DNA of 64,000 nt. Source: Njordibacter sp905182035. Lineage in GTDB: Bacteria; Pseudomonadota; Gammaproteobacteria; Pseudomonadales; Balneatricaceae. Shown here piece after piece: positions 36,080-43,344 of the stretch. The position numbers were made by a program, and so were the translations under genes. The stretch is taken from the NCBI RefSeq assembly GCF_047730075.1, contig NZ_CP159831.1:1178001-1242000 (forward strand), read 5' to 3'. The notes below the pieces were generated by a model that had not been told where the DNA came from, made no database searches, and worked only from the letters and a program-made list of their open reading frames with translations. The number at the start of each line of letters is the position of its first letter. Within the stretch, counting starts at the first letter, position 1.

Positions 36080-37138
36080 ATGTTTAAAGTATTCCGTTCT
36101 TGGTTGGACCACTTTTTTGACGATGAGCAGGCACTGTTATTGCTGGTTTTATTGGCTGCTGGTTTAGCTGCAATTTTGATGTTTGGATCCACCTTAGCCC
36201 CAGTAATTGCAAGTATGATACTGGCGTATTTAACCCTTGGTCTAGTGCAGTGGTTAGAGCGTTTTGGAGTTAATCATTTGCCTGCGGTGTGGGGTATTTA
36301 TAGTTTATTTATAGCATCGCTTATGGCGTTTATTTTTGTTGTATTGCCCTTGTTATGGCACCAAGCAACGGCCTTACTAAGTGATTTGCCATTAATGCTA
36401 GAAAAACTGCGGGACTTGTTTATGTTATTACCAGAACAATATCCTGAATTGGTTAGTGCCGACCAAATTAAGCAACTGGCTGATGCTGCTATGGCAGAGG
36501 CTGGTAATGCTGGACAGCTATTAGTATCCTTCTCCTTAGCGTCTATTGGCCAGTCGCTCACTTGGTTAGTGTACCTGGTGCTGGTGCCAATTTTAGTATT
36601 TTTCTTTCTAAAAGATGGCCATATGATGGTGCTTTGGTTAACCTCATTTTTACCAAATAAACGTAACGTTTTAAGCCATGTATGGCTTGAAATGGACCAG
36701 CAAATTTCTAATTACGTGCGTGGCAAGGTGGTTGAAATTGTGATTGTGGGGACCGTTACTTACGTTGCTTTTTTGTGGTTAGGCTTGAATTATGCCGCAT
36801 TATTAGCCATGATTGTGGGTTTATCTGTGCTCATTCCTTACATAGGAGCGACACTTGTGACTATCCCTGTAGCATTGATTAGCTATGTACAATGGGGCGT
36901 TTCTACGGAATTTTATACCTTAATCATCATCTACGGAATCATTCAAACCCTCGATGGTAACGTACTTGTGCCTTTGTTATTTTCAGAAGCAGTGAACTTA
37001 CACGCAGTGGCTATTATTATAGCTGTGTTATTTTTTGGCAGCCTGTGGGGCCTGTGGGGCGTGTTTTTTGCCATTCCTTTGGCAACATTAATTAAAGCCG
37101 TAATGAATGCCTGGCCTAAGAAGTTGTTAGCTGGTTAA
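36080..37138 (+). CDS. perM: AI-2E family transporter / PerM permease
   Basis: 352 residues with about eight membrane helices, a soluble segment (about 110-145), and conserved AI-2E family patches such as VPILVFFFLKDG, YVRGKVVEIVIVGTVTYVAF and GLSVLIPYIGATLVTIPVAL. PerM proteins are putative permeases. Some family members export autoinducer-2, others are Na/H antiporters. The substrate here is not determinable. The 3' end overlaps the convergent bcp by 23 bases. Confidence 0.85.
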   Translation: MFKVFRSWLDHFFDDEQALLLLVLLAAGLAAILMFGSTLAPVIASMILAYLTLGLVQWLERFGVNHLPAVWGIYSLFIASLMAFIFVVLPLLWHQATALLSDLPLMLEKLRDLFMLLPEQYPELVSADQIKQLADAAMAEAGNAGQLLVSFSLASIGQSLTWLVYLVLVPILVFFFLKDGHMMVLWLTSFLPNKRNVLSHVWLEMDQQISNYVRGKVVEIVIVGTVTYVAFLWLGLNYAALLAMIVGLSVLIPYIGATLVTIPVALISYVQWGVSTEFYTLIIIYGIIQTLDGNVLVPLLFSEAVNLHAVAIIIAVLFFGSLWGLWGVFFAIPLATLIKAVMNAWPKKLLAG

Positions 37139-37589
37139 GGTAATCTAAAACTATCTGAGCGTGCTCCGTTACTTTTACAGCACGCCACTCTTGTACCAAA
37201 ATGCCTGCTGGGTTAATCACGAAGGTGCTGCGGTCAATACCCATATATTCTTTTCCGTATAGCTTTTTTAACTTGATAACATCAAAAAGTTGGCATAACG
37301 CCTCGCTCTCATCACTAATGAGTTCAAAGTTGTAACCCTGTTTAGCTTTGAAACTTTCGTGCTGTTTAATAGAATCCCTTGAAATGCCAAATATTTTACA
37401 ATTGAGCTTTTCAAACTCACTAAGTAAGTTGTTAAAATCATGGCCCTCAGTAGTGCAACCAGGAGTTGCGTCTTTTGGGTAAAAATAAAGCACAACAAAT
37501 TGGCCTTTTAACTGATCTAAACTAAATTCAATTTGGCTTGTAGCTGGGGCTGTTAAGTGGGGCACTGGGTGTCCAATAGTAAGGCTCAT
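37116..37589 (-). CDS. bcp: Peroxiredoxin Bcp (PrxQ type)
   Basis: 157 residues from ATG 37589 (MSLTIGHPVPHL). The open frame extends further upstream but would run through the bamC promoter. The peroxidatic motif is FYPKDATPGCTTEGHDF with Cys45. The resolving cysteine found five residues later in E. coli Bcp is replaced by His50, so this is probably a 1-Cys-type enzyme or uses another cysteine. It reduces hydroperoxides with thioredoxin. Confidence 0.93.
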   Translation of the reverse strand: MSLTIGHPVPHLTAPATSQIEFSLDQLKGQFVVLYFYPKDATPGCTTEGHDFNNLLSEFEKLNCKIFGISRDSIKQHESFKAKQGYNFELISDESEALCQLFDVIKLKKLYGKEYMGIDRSTFVINPAGILVQEWRAVKVTEHAQIVLDYLNQLTTS

Positions 37590-37610
37590 ATGGGTAGTCT
37601 CAATTAAAAG

Positions 37611-37619
37611 TGTTATAAT
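37611..37619 (+). promoter_or_regulatory. Extended -10 promoter for bamC
   Basis: TGT-TATAAT is a perfect -10 hexamer with the extended TGN. Predicted transcription start is near 37626, giving a leader of about 30 bases to the TTG start at 37657. It lies between the divergent bcp and bamC genes. Confidence 0.6.
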
Positions 37620-37656
37620 ATGCTTTTTGTTCCATCTTAAACAATCGGACGACATT

Positions 37657-39018
37657 TTGAAACAACAAGGCTTTGGATTTACGCGTATTCTTCCGCTATT
37701 TTTAGCAACAATGGTACTTGCTGCCTGCTCCGGTAACCCTTTACTTAATAACGATGGCGAGAGTATTCTCAGAGACAAAAGCTTAGATTATGCACTATCT
37801 AAAGTGATTGATCGTATCGTTGTGCCAGACGGTTTAAACGACGCTCAAGTTCAGAACGATCTGCTCACCATACCACGCGCGCAGTTGACGGAACTAACGA
37901 CAGGAATTGAAACTGCACCACGGCCTGATTTTGTGTTTGCTGAAGCGGGTAGTAATTCTGCACATTTAATGGGTGGTGTAAACCTAAAACGTATCAGTGT
38001 CGCTGGCAATCTAACCAAGGTACAGGGCCAAGTTGCTCAATTTTGGTCAAATCAGGGTATCGCTGTAGAAACTGGGTCGGGCATTAATGCCATTGAGACC
38101 GAGTGGTTTTCTCTGTCTGAAAATGCTCTCTCAGATGACTTTATCAGTCGCTGGATCCGAAGTTTAACTAAATCTGACGAAGATATCGCCTATGGGCGGG
38201 TGAAAATAGAGTTAAGTGAAACACCAACTGATCGTATTGAACTGTCTTTGTATTTTTTGCAATATACTCAGTTAGAAATCGCTCAAAACCAAACTTTGGA
38301 TTGGCAAGAAACTGGTCGTGAGTTATCCAATGAGTCTGAAATCACCTTTGAATTACTGCGTTATCTCAGCCGCACAGCACAGGTAGCTCAAAAAACAGAT
38401 GAAAATAATCTACAACATCACGTGCCTTTGTTGGGCAAAGATCAACATGGACGCCCTTTGGTACAACTTAACATGAGTTATGAGAAGGCCTTGCGAAAGG
38501 TTCTTGTGGCCATGTCTTCTTTTGATGTTGGCAGCTACGATGAAGTGTCTAAGAAGGTTTATTTTACCCATGTGAGCCACTTACGGACGTCGGAAGAAAT
38601 GGCATCTAGCTCTGGTGGAATGTGGGGCTGGTTCAAAGGGTTGCACAGTGCCAAGCCTAGGGAGCCCGGTATAAAAATTAGCCTGTCCCCGTTGGGTGGT
38701 GATGAGTCTGCAGACCAAGCAAACGATCGGCCTATTTATTCATCTGATCCAAAGTTATCGGAAAAGAAAACTAGTTTGGCTGATAAGAAGGGTTATAAAA
38801 TTTGGTTAGGTGGAAAAATAATTTACGTATTCGAAGATGAAGATCAGGGCGACATAAGTGAGACTGGAGAATATACCTATACTGGGCAGTTCCAGTTAAA
38901 TTTTGAAGAAACATTAACTAGTGTGTACTTGCAAATATTGAATAACGAAGGTCAGCCAGCTGCTAAAGTTTATGCAGAAGAGATCCTTTGGCGCTTACAA
39001 CAACAATTGGCTCAATAA
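37657..39018 (+). CDS. bamC: Outer membrane assembly lipoprotein BamC
   Basis: 453 residues if TTG 37657 is the start (MKQQGFGFTRILPLFLATMVLAACSGN), giving a lipoprotein signal with lipobox LAAC. The upstream TTG 37627 sits at the predicted transcription start, so it is less likely. BamC-type features include the N-terminal disordered segment and helix-grip domains (LKRISVAGNLTKVQGQVAQFWSNQGI, about 115-220, and a second about 265-450). It stabilises BamD in the BAM complex. It is about 100 residues longer than E. coli BamC. The usual upstream partner dapA is not adjacent. Confidence 0.83.
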   Translation: MKQQGFGFTRILPLFLATMVLAACSGNPLLNNDGESILRDKSLDYALSKVIDRIVVPDGLNDAQVQNDLLTIPRAQLTELTTGIETAPRPDFVFAEAGSNSAHLMGGVNLKRISVAGNLTKVQGQVAQFWSNQGIAVETGSGINAIETEWFSLSENALSDDFISRWIRSLTKSDEDIAYGRVKIELSETPTDRIELSLYFLQYTQLEIAQNQTLDWQETGRELSNESEITFELLRYLSRTAQVAQKTDENNLQHHVPLLGKDQHGRPLVQLNMSYEKALRKVLVAMSSFDVGSYDEVSKKVYFTHVSHLRTSEEMASSSGGMWGWFKGLHSAKPREPGIKISLSPLGGDESADQANDRPIYSSDPKLSEKKTSLADKKGYKIWLGGKIIYVFEDEDQGDISETGEYTYTGQFQLNFEETLTSVYLQILNNEGQPAAKVYAEEILWRLQQQLAQ

Positions 39019-39044
39019 GATACTTGCTACAGGAGATCTAAGGC

Positions 39045-39998
39045 ATGCAGGCAGTCATGTTGGATGCGGCAACACTAGGGCCTGAAGATCTGGATTTTAG
39101 TCACTTACAGGCAGCGGTTGATAGCTTACGGTGTTATCAACACACTCAGCCCGATGAAGTGGTCGAGCGCCTCGCAAATACCCATATTGCCTTAGTCAAT
39201 AAGGTTGTCTTAGACGCAGCGCGCCTTTCCCAATTGCCCCAACTTAAACATATTATAGTGCTTGCAACAGGGGTTAATAACATTGACTTACAAGCTGCTT
39301 CAAAACTAGGCATTAGTGTACAAAATTGCCAAGCATATGGGGTAGACTCAGTGGCACAGCATTGTTTAATGATGATGCTTAGCCTCAGTACTAAAATGCT
39401 TAACTATCGGAGTGCAATCAATAATGGTGACTGGAGCCGTAGTGCGCAATTCTGTATGTTAGATTACCCCATAGAGAGTTTGGCGGGGAAAACCCTTGGC
39501 ATCGTTGGGTATGGAGATCTTGGCAAGGGTGTTGCTAACCTAGCGGGTGCTTTCGGTATGACCATATTGATTGCCGCTAGGCAAGGGCAAGAGCCTAGTC
39601 ATGGACGTATGGCCTTATCAAATATGTTGCCTCAAGTGGATATACTATCTATACATTGTCCCCTCACTCAAACCACAACTAATTTAATTGATTGGCCTCA
39701 GCTTTGTGCTTTGCCAAACACTGCGTTATTAATTAATTGTGCCCGTGGCGGAATCGTAAATGAACCAGCCCTAATTAGAGCTTTGGATGAAGGGCAAATA
39801 GCTGGAGCGGGTGTTGATGTCTTGACAAAAGAACCTCCGCCGAAAGATCACCCATTGTTAGCAGTACAAAGAGATAATCTTATCATTACTCCTCATACGG
39901 CGTGGGCATCGCGTCAAGCTCGCCAAGCCATCTTAAATCAAGCTGTAGAAAACCTAATGAGTTTAATACCAGGTCAAGCCGTTGTGCGCCAGCTGTAA
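39045..39998 (+). CDS. D-2-hydroxyacid dehydrogenase (HprA/GhrB-like)
   Basis: 317 residues with the NAD-binding glycine motif TLGIVGYGDLGKGVANLAGAFGM, and catalytic residues in NCARGGIVNEPAL (Arg), TKEPPPKDHPLL (Glu) and ITPHTAWAS (His). It matches glycerate/hydroxypyruvate dehydrogenase members of the family, which reduce hydroxypyruvate or glyoxylate. AGGAGA lies about eight bases before ATG 39045. The substrate remains inferred. It follows bamC by 26 bases. Confidence 0.88.
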   Translation: MQAVMLDAATLGPEDLDFSHLQAAVDSLRCYQHTQPDEVVERLANTHIALVNKVVLDAARLSQLPQLKHIIVLATGVNNIDLQAASKLGISVQNCQAYGVDSVAQHCLMMMLSLSTKMLNYRSAINNGDWSRSAQFCMLDYPIESLAGKTLGIVGYGDLGKGVANLAGAFGMTILIAARQGQEPSHGRMALSNMLPQVDILSIHCPLTQTTTNLIDWPQLCALPNTALLINCARGGIVNEPALIRALDEGQIAGAGVDVLTKEPPPKDHPLLAVQRDNLIITPHTAWASRQARQAILNQAVENLMSLIPGQAVVRQL

Positions 39999-40295
39999 GT
40001 GATTGATTTTTAAAAGTGTCTATAGATGGTGCTCAAAAAGACCTTAGTTTTTGTTGTTTTTATGGGTATTTGTTCTTGACATCCCTAACTCATTGAAATT
40101 TATGGTGGGTGTTGTACACATTTTTTTAAACACTGTCATGAATTAAATTAATGACTTAAAATAATCTCATATAAACGAATTGACATTCATAAGATACTGA
40201 TTTAAAACAATAAAATACATGTGGTTGTTTTTTAACCAGTTTGTTAATAAGGCCCATACAATAGGCTTTGAAGCATTTTTACAATATTTGTTAAC

Positions 40296-40327
40296 ATACT
40301 TATCCACAGCTTGTGTGCATAAAGTAT
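40296..40327. repeat. Inverted pair of DnaA boxes within a 32-bp hairpin
   Basis: ATACTTATCCACA pairs with TGTGCATAAAGTAT with one bulge and one mismatch, around the 5-base centre GCTTG. Each arm contains a DnaA consensus box (TTATCCACA, and TTATGCACA on the other strand). Confidence 0.7.
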
Positions 40328-40422
40328 AGAAGCTCCTGAGGCTTACTATTTGCAGTTACATTAGGCTTATCGCAATTAAATAATACACTCGTTTGTATAT
40401 AGTTAAATAAGTTTTTTGTTAG

Positions 40423-40428
40423 TATAAT
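40423..40428 (+). promoter_or_regulatory. Candidate -10 for the PCuAC gene
   Basis: A perfect TATAAT, 33 bases before ATG 40462. No strong -35 is seen at 16-18 bases. The assignment is by match and position only. Confidence 0.4.
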
Positions 40429-40461
40429 TTGCGACTTAATGTTGGGATTTTAAATAATGCA

Positions 40462-40920
40462 ATGGAGAATAAATTGCAATTCATACGGTTGTTTCTAATA
40501 GTGATAGCAGTACTGTCTGCCAATGTGGCTGCTAGTCAATCAGCAACAGACCAAGTTCGATTTTCTAATGGATGGGTCAAAATGCCGATGCCTGGGATGC
40601 ATATGACGGCGGCTTTCGTTGATATAGAAAACCTAATCACTTCTGATCTTCGATTAATTGCAGTAAGGACTTCATTCAGTGCAATGTCAGAATTGCACGA
40701 GATGGTCATGGTTAATAATGTGATGCAGATGCGTCATGCAGGTGATGGCTGGATCATCGCACCAGGGGCTACCCTAAATTTAGCGCCTGGTGGCAAACAT
40801 GCCATGTTAATGGGCCTTAAGTCCCTATTACAAAATCATTCAGCAACCTCGTTAGAATTTAATATAGAAGGAATGGGTTGGATCTCGGTGCCGGCAGTTG
40901 TGAAAACATCCCTGCCTTGA
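40462..40920 (+). CDS. Periplasmic copper chaperone PCuAC
   Basis: 152 residues from ATG 40462: a signal peptide (about 1-24) then the PCuA_C domain (DUF461). Copper-binding residues are His79 in SELHEM, Met90 in VMQMRHAGDGW, and His113 and Met115 in PGGKHAMLMGL, close to the H-X10-M-X21-H-X-M pattern. PCuAC delivers Cu(I) to the CuA site of cytochrome c oxidase. No Sco gene is adjacent. An in-frame TTG 40429 lies right beside the -10 and is unlikely as start. Confidence 0.88.
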   Translation: MENKLQFIRLFLIVIAVLSANVAASQSATDQVRFSNGWVKMPMPGMHMTAAFVDIENLITSDLRLIAVRTSFSAMSELHEMVMVNNVMQMRHAGDGWIIAPGATLNLAPGGKHAMLMGLKSLLQNHSATSLEFNIEGMGWISVPAVVKTSLP

Positions 40921-40931
40921 TTGTTAATGTT

Positions 40932-41510
40932 TTACTGTGAAAAATAAGTAACACCCAGTTCGGTCACTATTCCATCGAGGGGTTGGTCATACGACCCCTT
41001 AATGACTTGATCCATTTCTTGTGCAGCGTAAGCAACGCCATAAGCTAATACGGATTTTTTTTGTCGTAGTTTTTCTAACGTCCGATCATAAAAACCACCA
41101 CCGTATCCAAGGCGAAAGCCGCTACTATCAAATGCTAATAAGGGCGCCAAAATAACATCGGGTTCTAATACGTGTTTATCTTCACTCGGTTCACGAGTCC
41201 CAAAGTCAGCGCCCTGTAATTCGTCCTTTGGGCGCCATGCGCGAAAAATAAGTGGTTTTCCTGCCCCAAGCATGACAGGTAAAGCCATTTGATGACCTAG
41301 GGAGTGTAGCGTATTTAGTAATGGCATGGGGTCAAGCTCATCGCCTAAAGGCCAATACACCGCTACGATTTGATGATTATGTAGCATATTTGAAGCTAAT
41401 AACTGATGGCATACTTGCTCACCCACGTTTGGGTTTAGAGCAAATGCTGTAGCTCTTTGTTGTTTGGCTTGAATACGTAGTAACCGTTTTTTTTCATCTA
41501 TCGATGGCAT
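40932..41510 (-). CDS. fau: 5-formyltetrahydrofolate cyclo-ligase
   Basis: 192 residues of the YgfA/5-FCL family: N-terminal KKRLLRIQAKQQRA, mid-motif AVYWPLGDELDPMPLLNTL, and the ATP/folate-binding GFRLGYGGGFYDRTLEKLR. It converts 5-formyl-THF to methenyl-THF. In many gammaproteobacteria the 6S RNA gene precedes it. The 140 bases upstream here show no 6S-like structure that I can recognise. It is convergent with the PCuAC gene. Confidence 0.93.
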   Translation of the reverse strand: MPSIDEKKRLLRIQAKQQRATAFALNPNVGEQVCHQLLASNMLHNHQIVAVYWPLGDELDPMPLLNTLHSLGHQMALPVMLGAGKPLIFRAWRPKDELQGADFGTREPSEDKHVLEPDVILAPLLAFDSSGFRLGYGGGFYDRTLEKLRQKKSVLAYGVAYAAQEMDQVIKGSYDQPLDGIVTELGVTYFSQ

Positions 41511-41650
41511 CGCTAATACTCTTAAGTAGGCTCAAGAAAGGCTTGTTTTGATTTACTGGCTAGTACACACTAGATCTCGCTTAAAGCATAGTTTTTTATC
41601 ACTATTTTAGGTAACAAGATTAAATTTATTTAAGTCATTAGGGTGATTTT

Positions 41651-42280
41651 ATGGCGATTGAAGAACTGCTAGACAAGAATAAAGTGTGGGCTAAAAAAGT
41701 GGCTCTAGAACAGCCTGAACTATTTGCTACTTTGGCGCAACAACAAGCACCTAAGTACTTGTGGATTGGTTGTTCTGACAGCCGCGTGCCAGCTAATGAA
41801 ATTTGTGGAATGCTGCCTGGAGAGCTGTTTGTTCATAGAAATGTAGCTAATTTAGTAAAGCACGTCGATTTCAACTGCCAATCGGTTATTCAATATGCCG
41901 TTGATGTTTTAAAAGTTGAGCATATCATCGTTTGTGGTCACTATGGATGTGGTGGTATCAAGGTGGCTATGGAAAATACCAACGCGGGTATAAGCGATTA
42001 TTGGTTACGGTCAGTTAAAGATATTTTTTTACGTAACCGTGATGAGTTACAAAATTTGCACAATAAGGAAGCGTGTTTGAGCCGTATGTGTGAAATTAAC
42101 GTGGCCGAGCAAGTGGCTAACTTAGCCCATACAAAAATTGTGCAAACGGCATGGAAAAAAAACCAACCTCTAGAAATACACGGTTGGATCTATGGTATTA
42201 ATGACGGCGTAATAAAGGACCTAAATGTTAGTCGAAAAGGCTTGGAAGATGTCGATGACATCTATCAAGTGGAGATATGA
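41651..42280 (+). CDS. can: Beta-class carbonic anhydrase
   Basis: 209 residues with zinc and catalytic residues Cys41, Asp43 and Arg45 in WIGCSDSRVPANE, and His97 and Cys100 in VCGHYGCGG. It interconverts CO2 and bicarbonate in the cytoplasm. The length and HGWIYGINDGVIKDL near the C-terminus match E. coli Can. AGGGTGA lies just upstream of ATG 41651. Stands alone between the divergent fau gene and the acetyltransferase. Confidence 0.95.
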   Translation: MAIEELLDKNKVWAKKVALEQPELFATLAQQQAPKYLWIGCSDSRVPANEICGMLPGELFVHRNVANLVKHVDFNCQSVIQYAVDVLKVEHIIVCGHYGCGGIKVAMENTNAGISDYWLRSVKDIFLRNRDELQNLHNKEACLSRMCEINVAEQVANLAHTKIVQTAWKKNQPLEIHGWIYGINDGVIKDLNVSRKGLEDVDDIYQVEI

Positions 42281-42336
42281 TTATTTAATTAGTTAAAATA
42301 AACACCCCTTGAAAATAATTATGAGGACTTGGAATA

Positions 42337-42361
42337 AACACAATTGCCACCAAATTGTGTT
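42337..42361. repeat. 9-bp inverted repeat
   Basis: AACACAATT (42337-42345) and AATTGTGTT (42353-42361) are perfect complements around a 7-base loop. No T run follows, so a terminator role is doubtful. It may be an operator or RNA hairpin. Confidence 0.6.
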
Positions 42362-42606
42362 GCAGTTATGTTGGCCAAAGCCTTGGCTGTGCCAATGACA
42401 TTTATACCCTGTAAAAACCCACAACCGCCATACATAATTTAATAACCTTAGGTCTGTTGGGTGATCTCTTAGTAAATGAACAACATAAAGACTTAACTGA
42501 ACCTCAGTTGTACATAAAACAAGCGCTTTTTTTGGCCTAAAATTGTGGTAAATTTGACTTTTAGTCCTGTCCCAAATTGACGATCACAGTGTAAAAGTTA
42601 ATTAAG

Positions 42607-42630
42607 GAGTGGAAGAGTGGAAGAGCGGAG
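42607..42630 (+). repeat. 8-bp tandem repeat forming the ribosome binding site
   Basis: GAGTGGAA occurs twice (42607-42614, 42615-42622), followed by the variant GAGCGGAG (42623-42630), six bases before ATG 42637. Each unit contains a GGA core, so up to three Shine-Dalgarno-like sites are stacked. Confidence 0.8.
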
Positions 42631-42636
42631 AATGTT

Positions 42637-43212
42637 ATGCCCAGAACCATAGAATTTGATACGCCAGTGCAATTGTTGACTGAACGGCTTAAGTTGCGCC
42701 AGTGGCGACCCCGTGATTTGCCTGTATTTGCTGCCATGAATGCAGACCCAGAGGTGATGAAATTTTTCCCAGCGCCTTTAAGTCGACAAGAAAGTGATGC
42801 AATGGCTAATCAAATTGGGTCTTTAATTACCGCCAATGGCTGGGGTTTATGGGCCATAGAACGATTAGAAGATGAGCGCTTTATTGGATTTGTTGGTTTA
42901 CACGAGCCCATGTATGTATTCCCCTTTAGCCCTTGTGTTGAGATTGGCTGGCGTTTGTCGCGCGACACTTGGGGCCAAGGTATGGCAACAGAAGGCGCTA
43001 ATGAGGCATTAAAATTTGCCTTTGAAGGCCTAGGTCTAGATCAAGTAGTATCCTTTACACCTTCGGTAAATGCTCGTTCACGTGCGGTAATGGAGCGTTT
43101 AGGCATGGTTAATAGCCAAGCTGACTTTGACCACCCAGCCCTAGAGGACGATGACTCTTTGCTGCGTCATGCGCTTTACCACATCAATAGAGATCATTGG
43201 CAGCAGCGATAA
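42637..43212 (+). CDS. GNAT family acetyltransferase (RimJ/RimL-like)
   Basis: 191 residues of the Acetyltransf_3 type: LTERLKLRQWRPRDLPVFAAMNADPEVMKFFP at the N-terminus, the acetyl-CoA loop region WRLSRDTWGQGMATEGANEALKFAFEGLGL, and SVNARSRAVMERLGM. Such proteins acetylate N-termini or small amines with acetyl-CoA. The target is not predictable. A 9-base spacing variant (ATG 42632) is out of frame. It stands alone. Confidence 0.87.
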   Translation: MPRTIEFDTPVQLLTERLKLRQWRPRDLPVFAAMNADPEVMKFFPAPLSRQESDAMANQIGSLITANGWGLWAIERLEDERFIGFVGLHEPMYVFPFSPCVEIGWRLSRDTWGQGMATEGANEALKFAFEGLGLDQVVSFTPSVNARSRAVMERLGMVNSQADFDHPALEDDDSLLRHALYHINRDHWQQR

Positions 43213-43316
43213 TTTGTTTTAATGAGTTCCTGGTTGCCCCATTGCTGGCGCTAGCTTTTGGTGGTGATTAAGCTAAATTTTAGCCTTTTCCTAGTATTAA
43301 GCTTTAGACCTTATCA

Positions 43317-43344
43317 CTCAGCTCTTACACCTCAGCTCTTACAC
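43317..43344. repeat. 14-bp perfect tandem duplication
   Basis: CTCAGCTCTTACAC is present twice in direct succession (43317-43330 and 43331-43344). The second copy contains the stop codon of the leftward enolase-superfamily gene. Confidence 0.9.

Larger units (their letters stand above)
39999..40461. other. AT-rich intergenic region with DnaA-box inverted repeat
   Basis: About 440 bases without a credible gene. It is strongly AT-rich and contains TTATCCACA (40300-40308) and, inverted, TGTGCATAA (40314-40322), both matching TTATNCACA. A TATAAT (40423-40428) near the right end probably serves the next gene. I see no tRNA, riboswitch or clear terminator. Confidence 0.7.
42281..42636. other. Intergenic region with one hairpin and no visible gene
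   Basis: 356 bases between can and the acetyltransferase gene. It holds an AACACAATT/AATTGTGTT inverted repeat (42337-42361, loop 7), a weak TTGGCC/GCCAA pairing after it, and an 8-bp tandem repeat at the right edge that supplies the next ribosome binding site. I see no open frame with coding character and no RNA gene I recognise. Confidence 0.6.

Noticed and set aside
37627..37656. Longer bamC start at TTG 37627
   Set aside because: It coincides with the predicted transcription start and adds ten residues before an otherwise good lipoprotein signal.
39999..40461. Chromosome replication origin
   Set aside because: Only two good DnaA boxes, no cluster of 13-mers, no nearby dnaA, dnaN, gidA or mnmE genes. 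Kept as a DnaA-binding site candidate instead.
40429..40461. In-frame TTG start for the PCuAC gene
   Set aside because: It adjoins the -10 hexamer, so it would lie before or at the transcription start. ATG 40462 gives a normal signal peptide.
41511..41650. 6S RNA gene (ssrS) expected upstream of fau
   Set aside because: The gap is only 140 bases and I see no long 6S-like rod or terminator.
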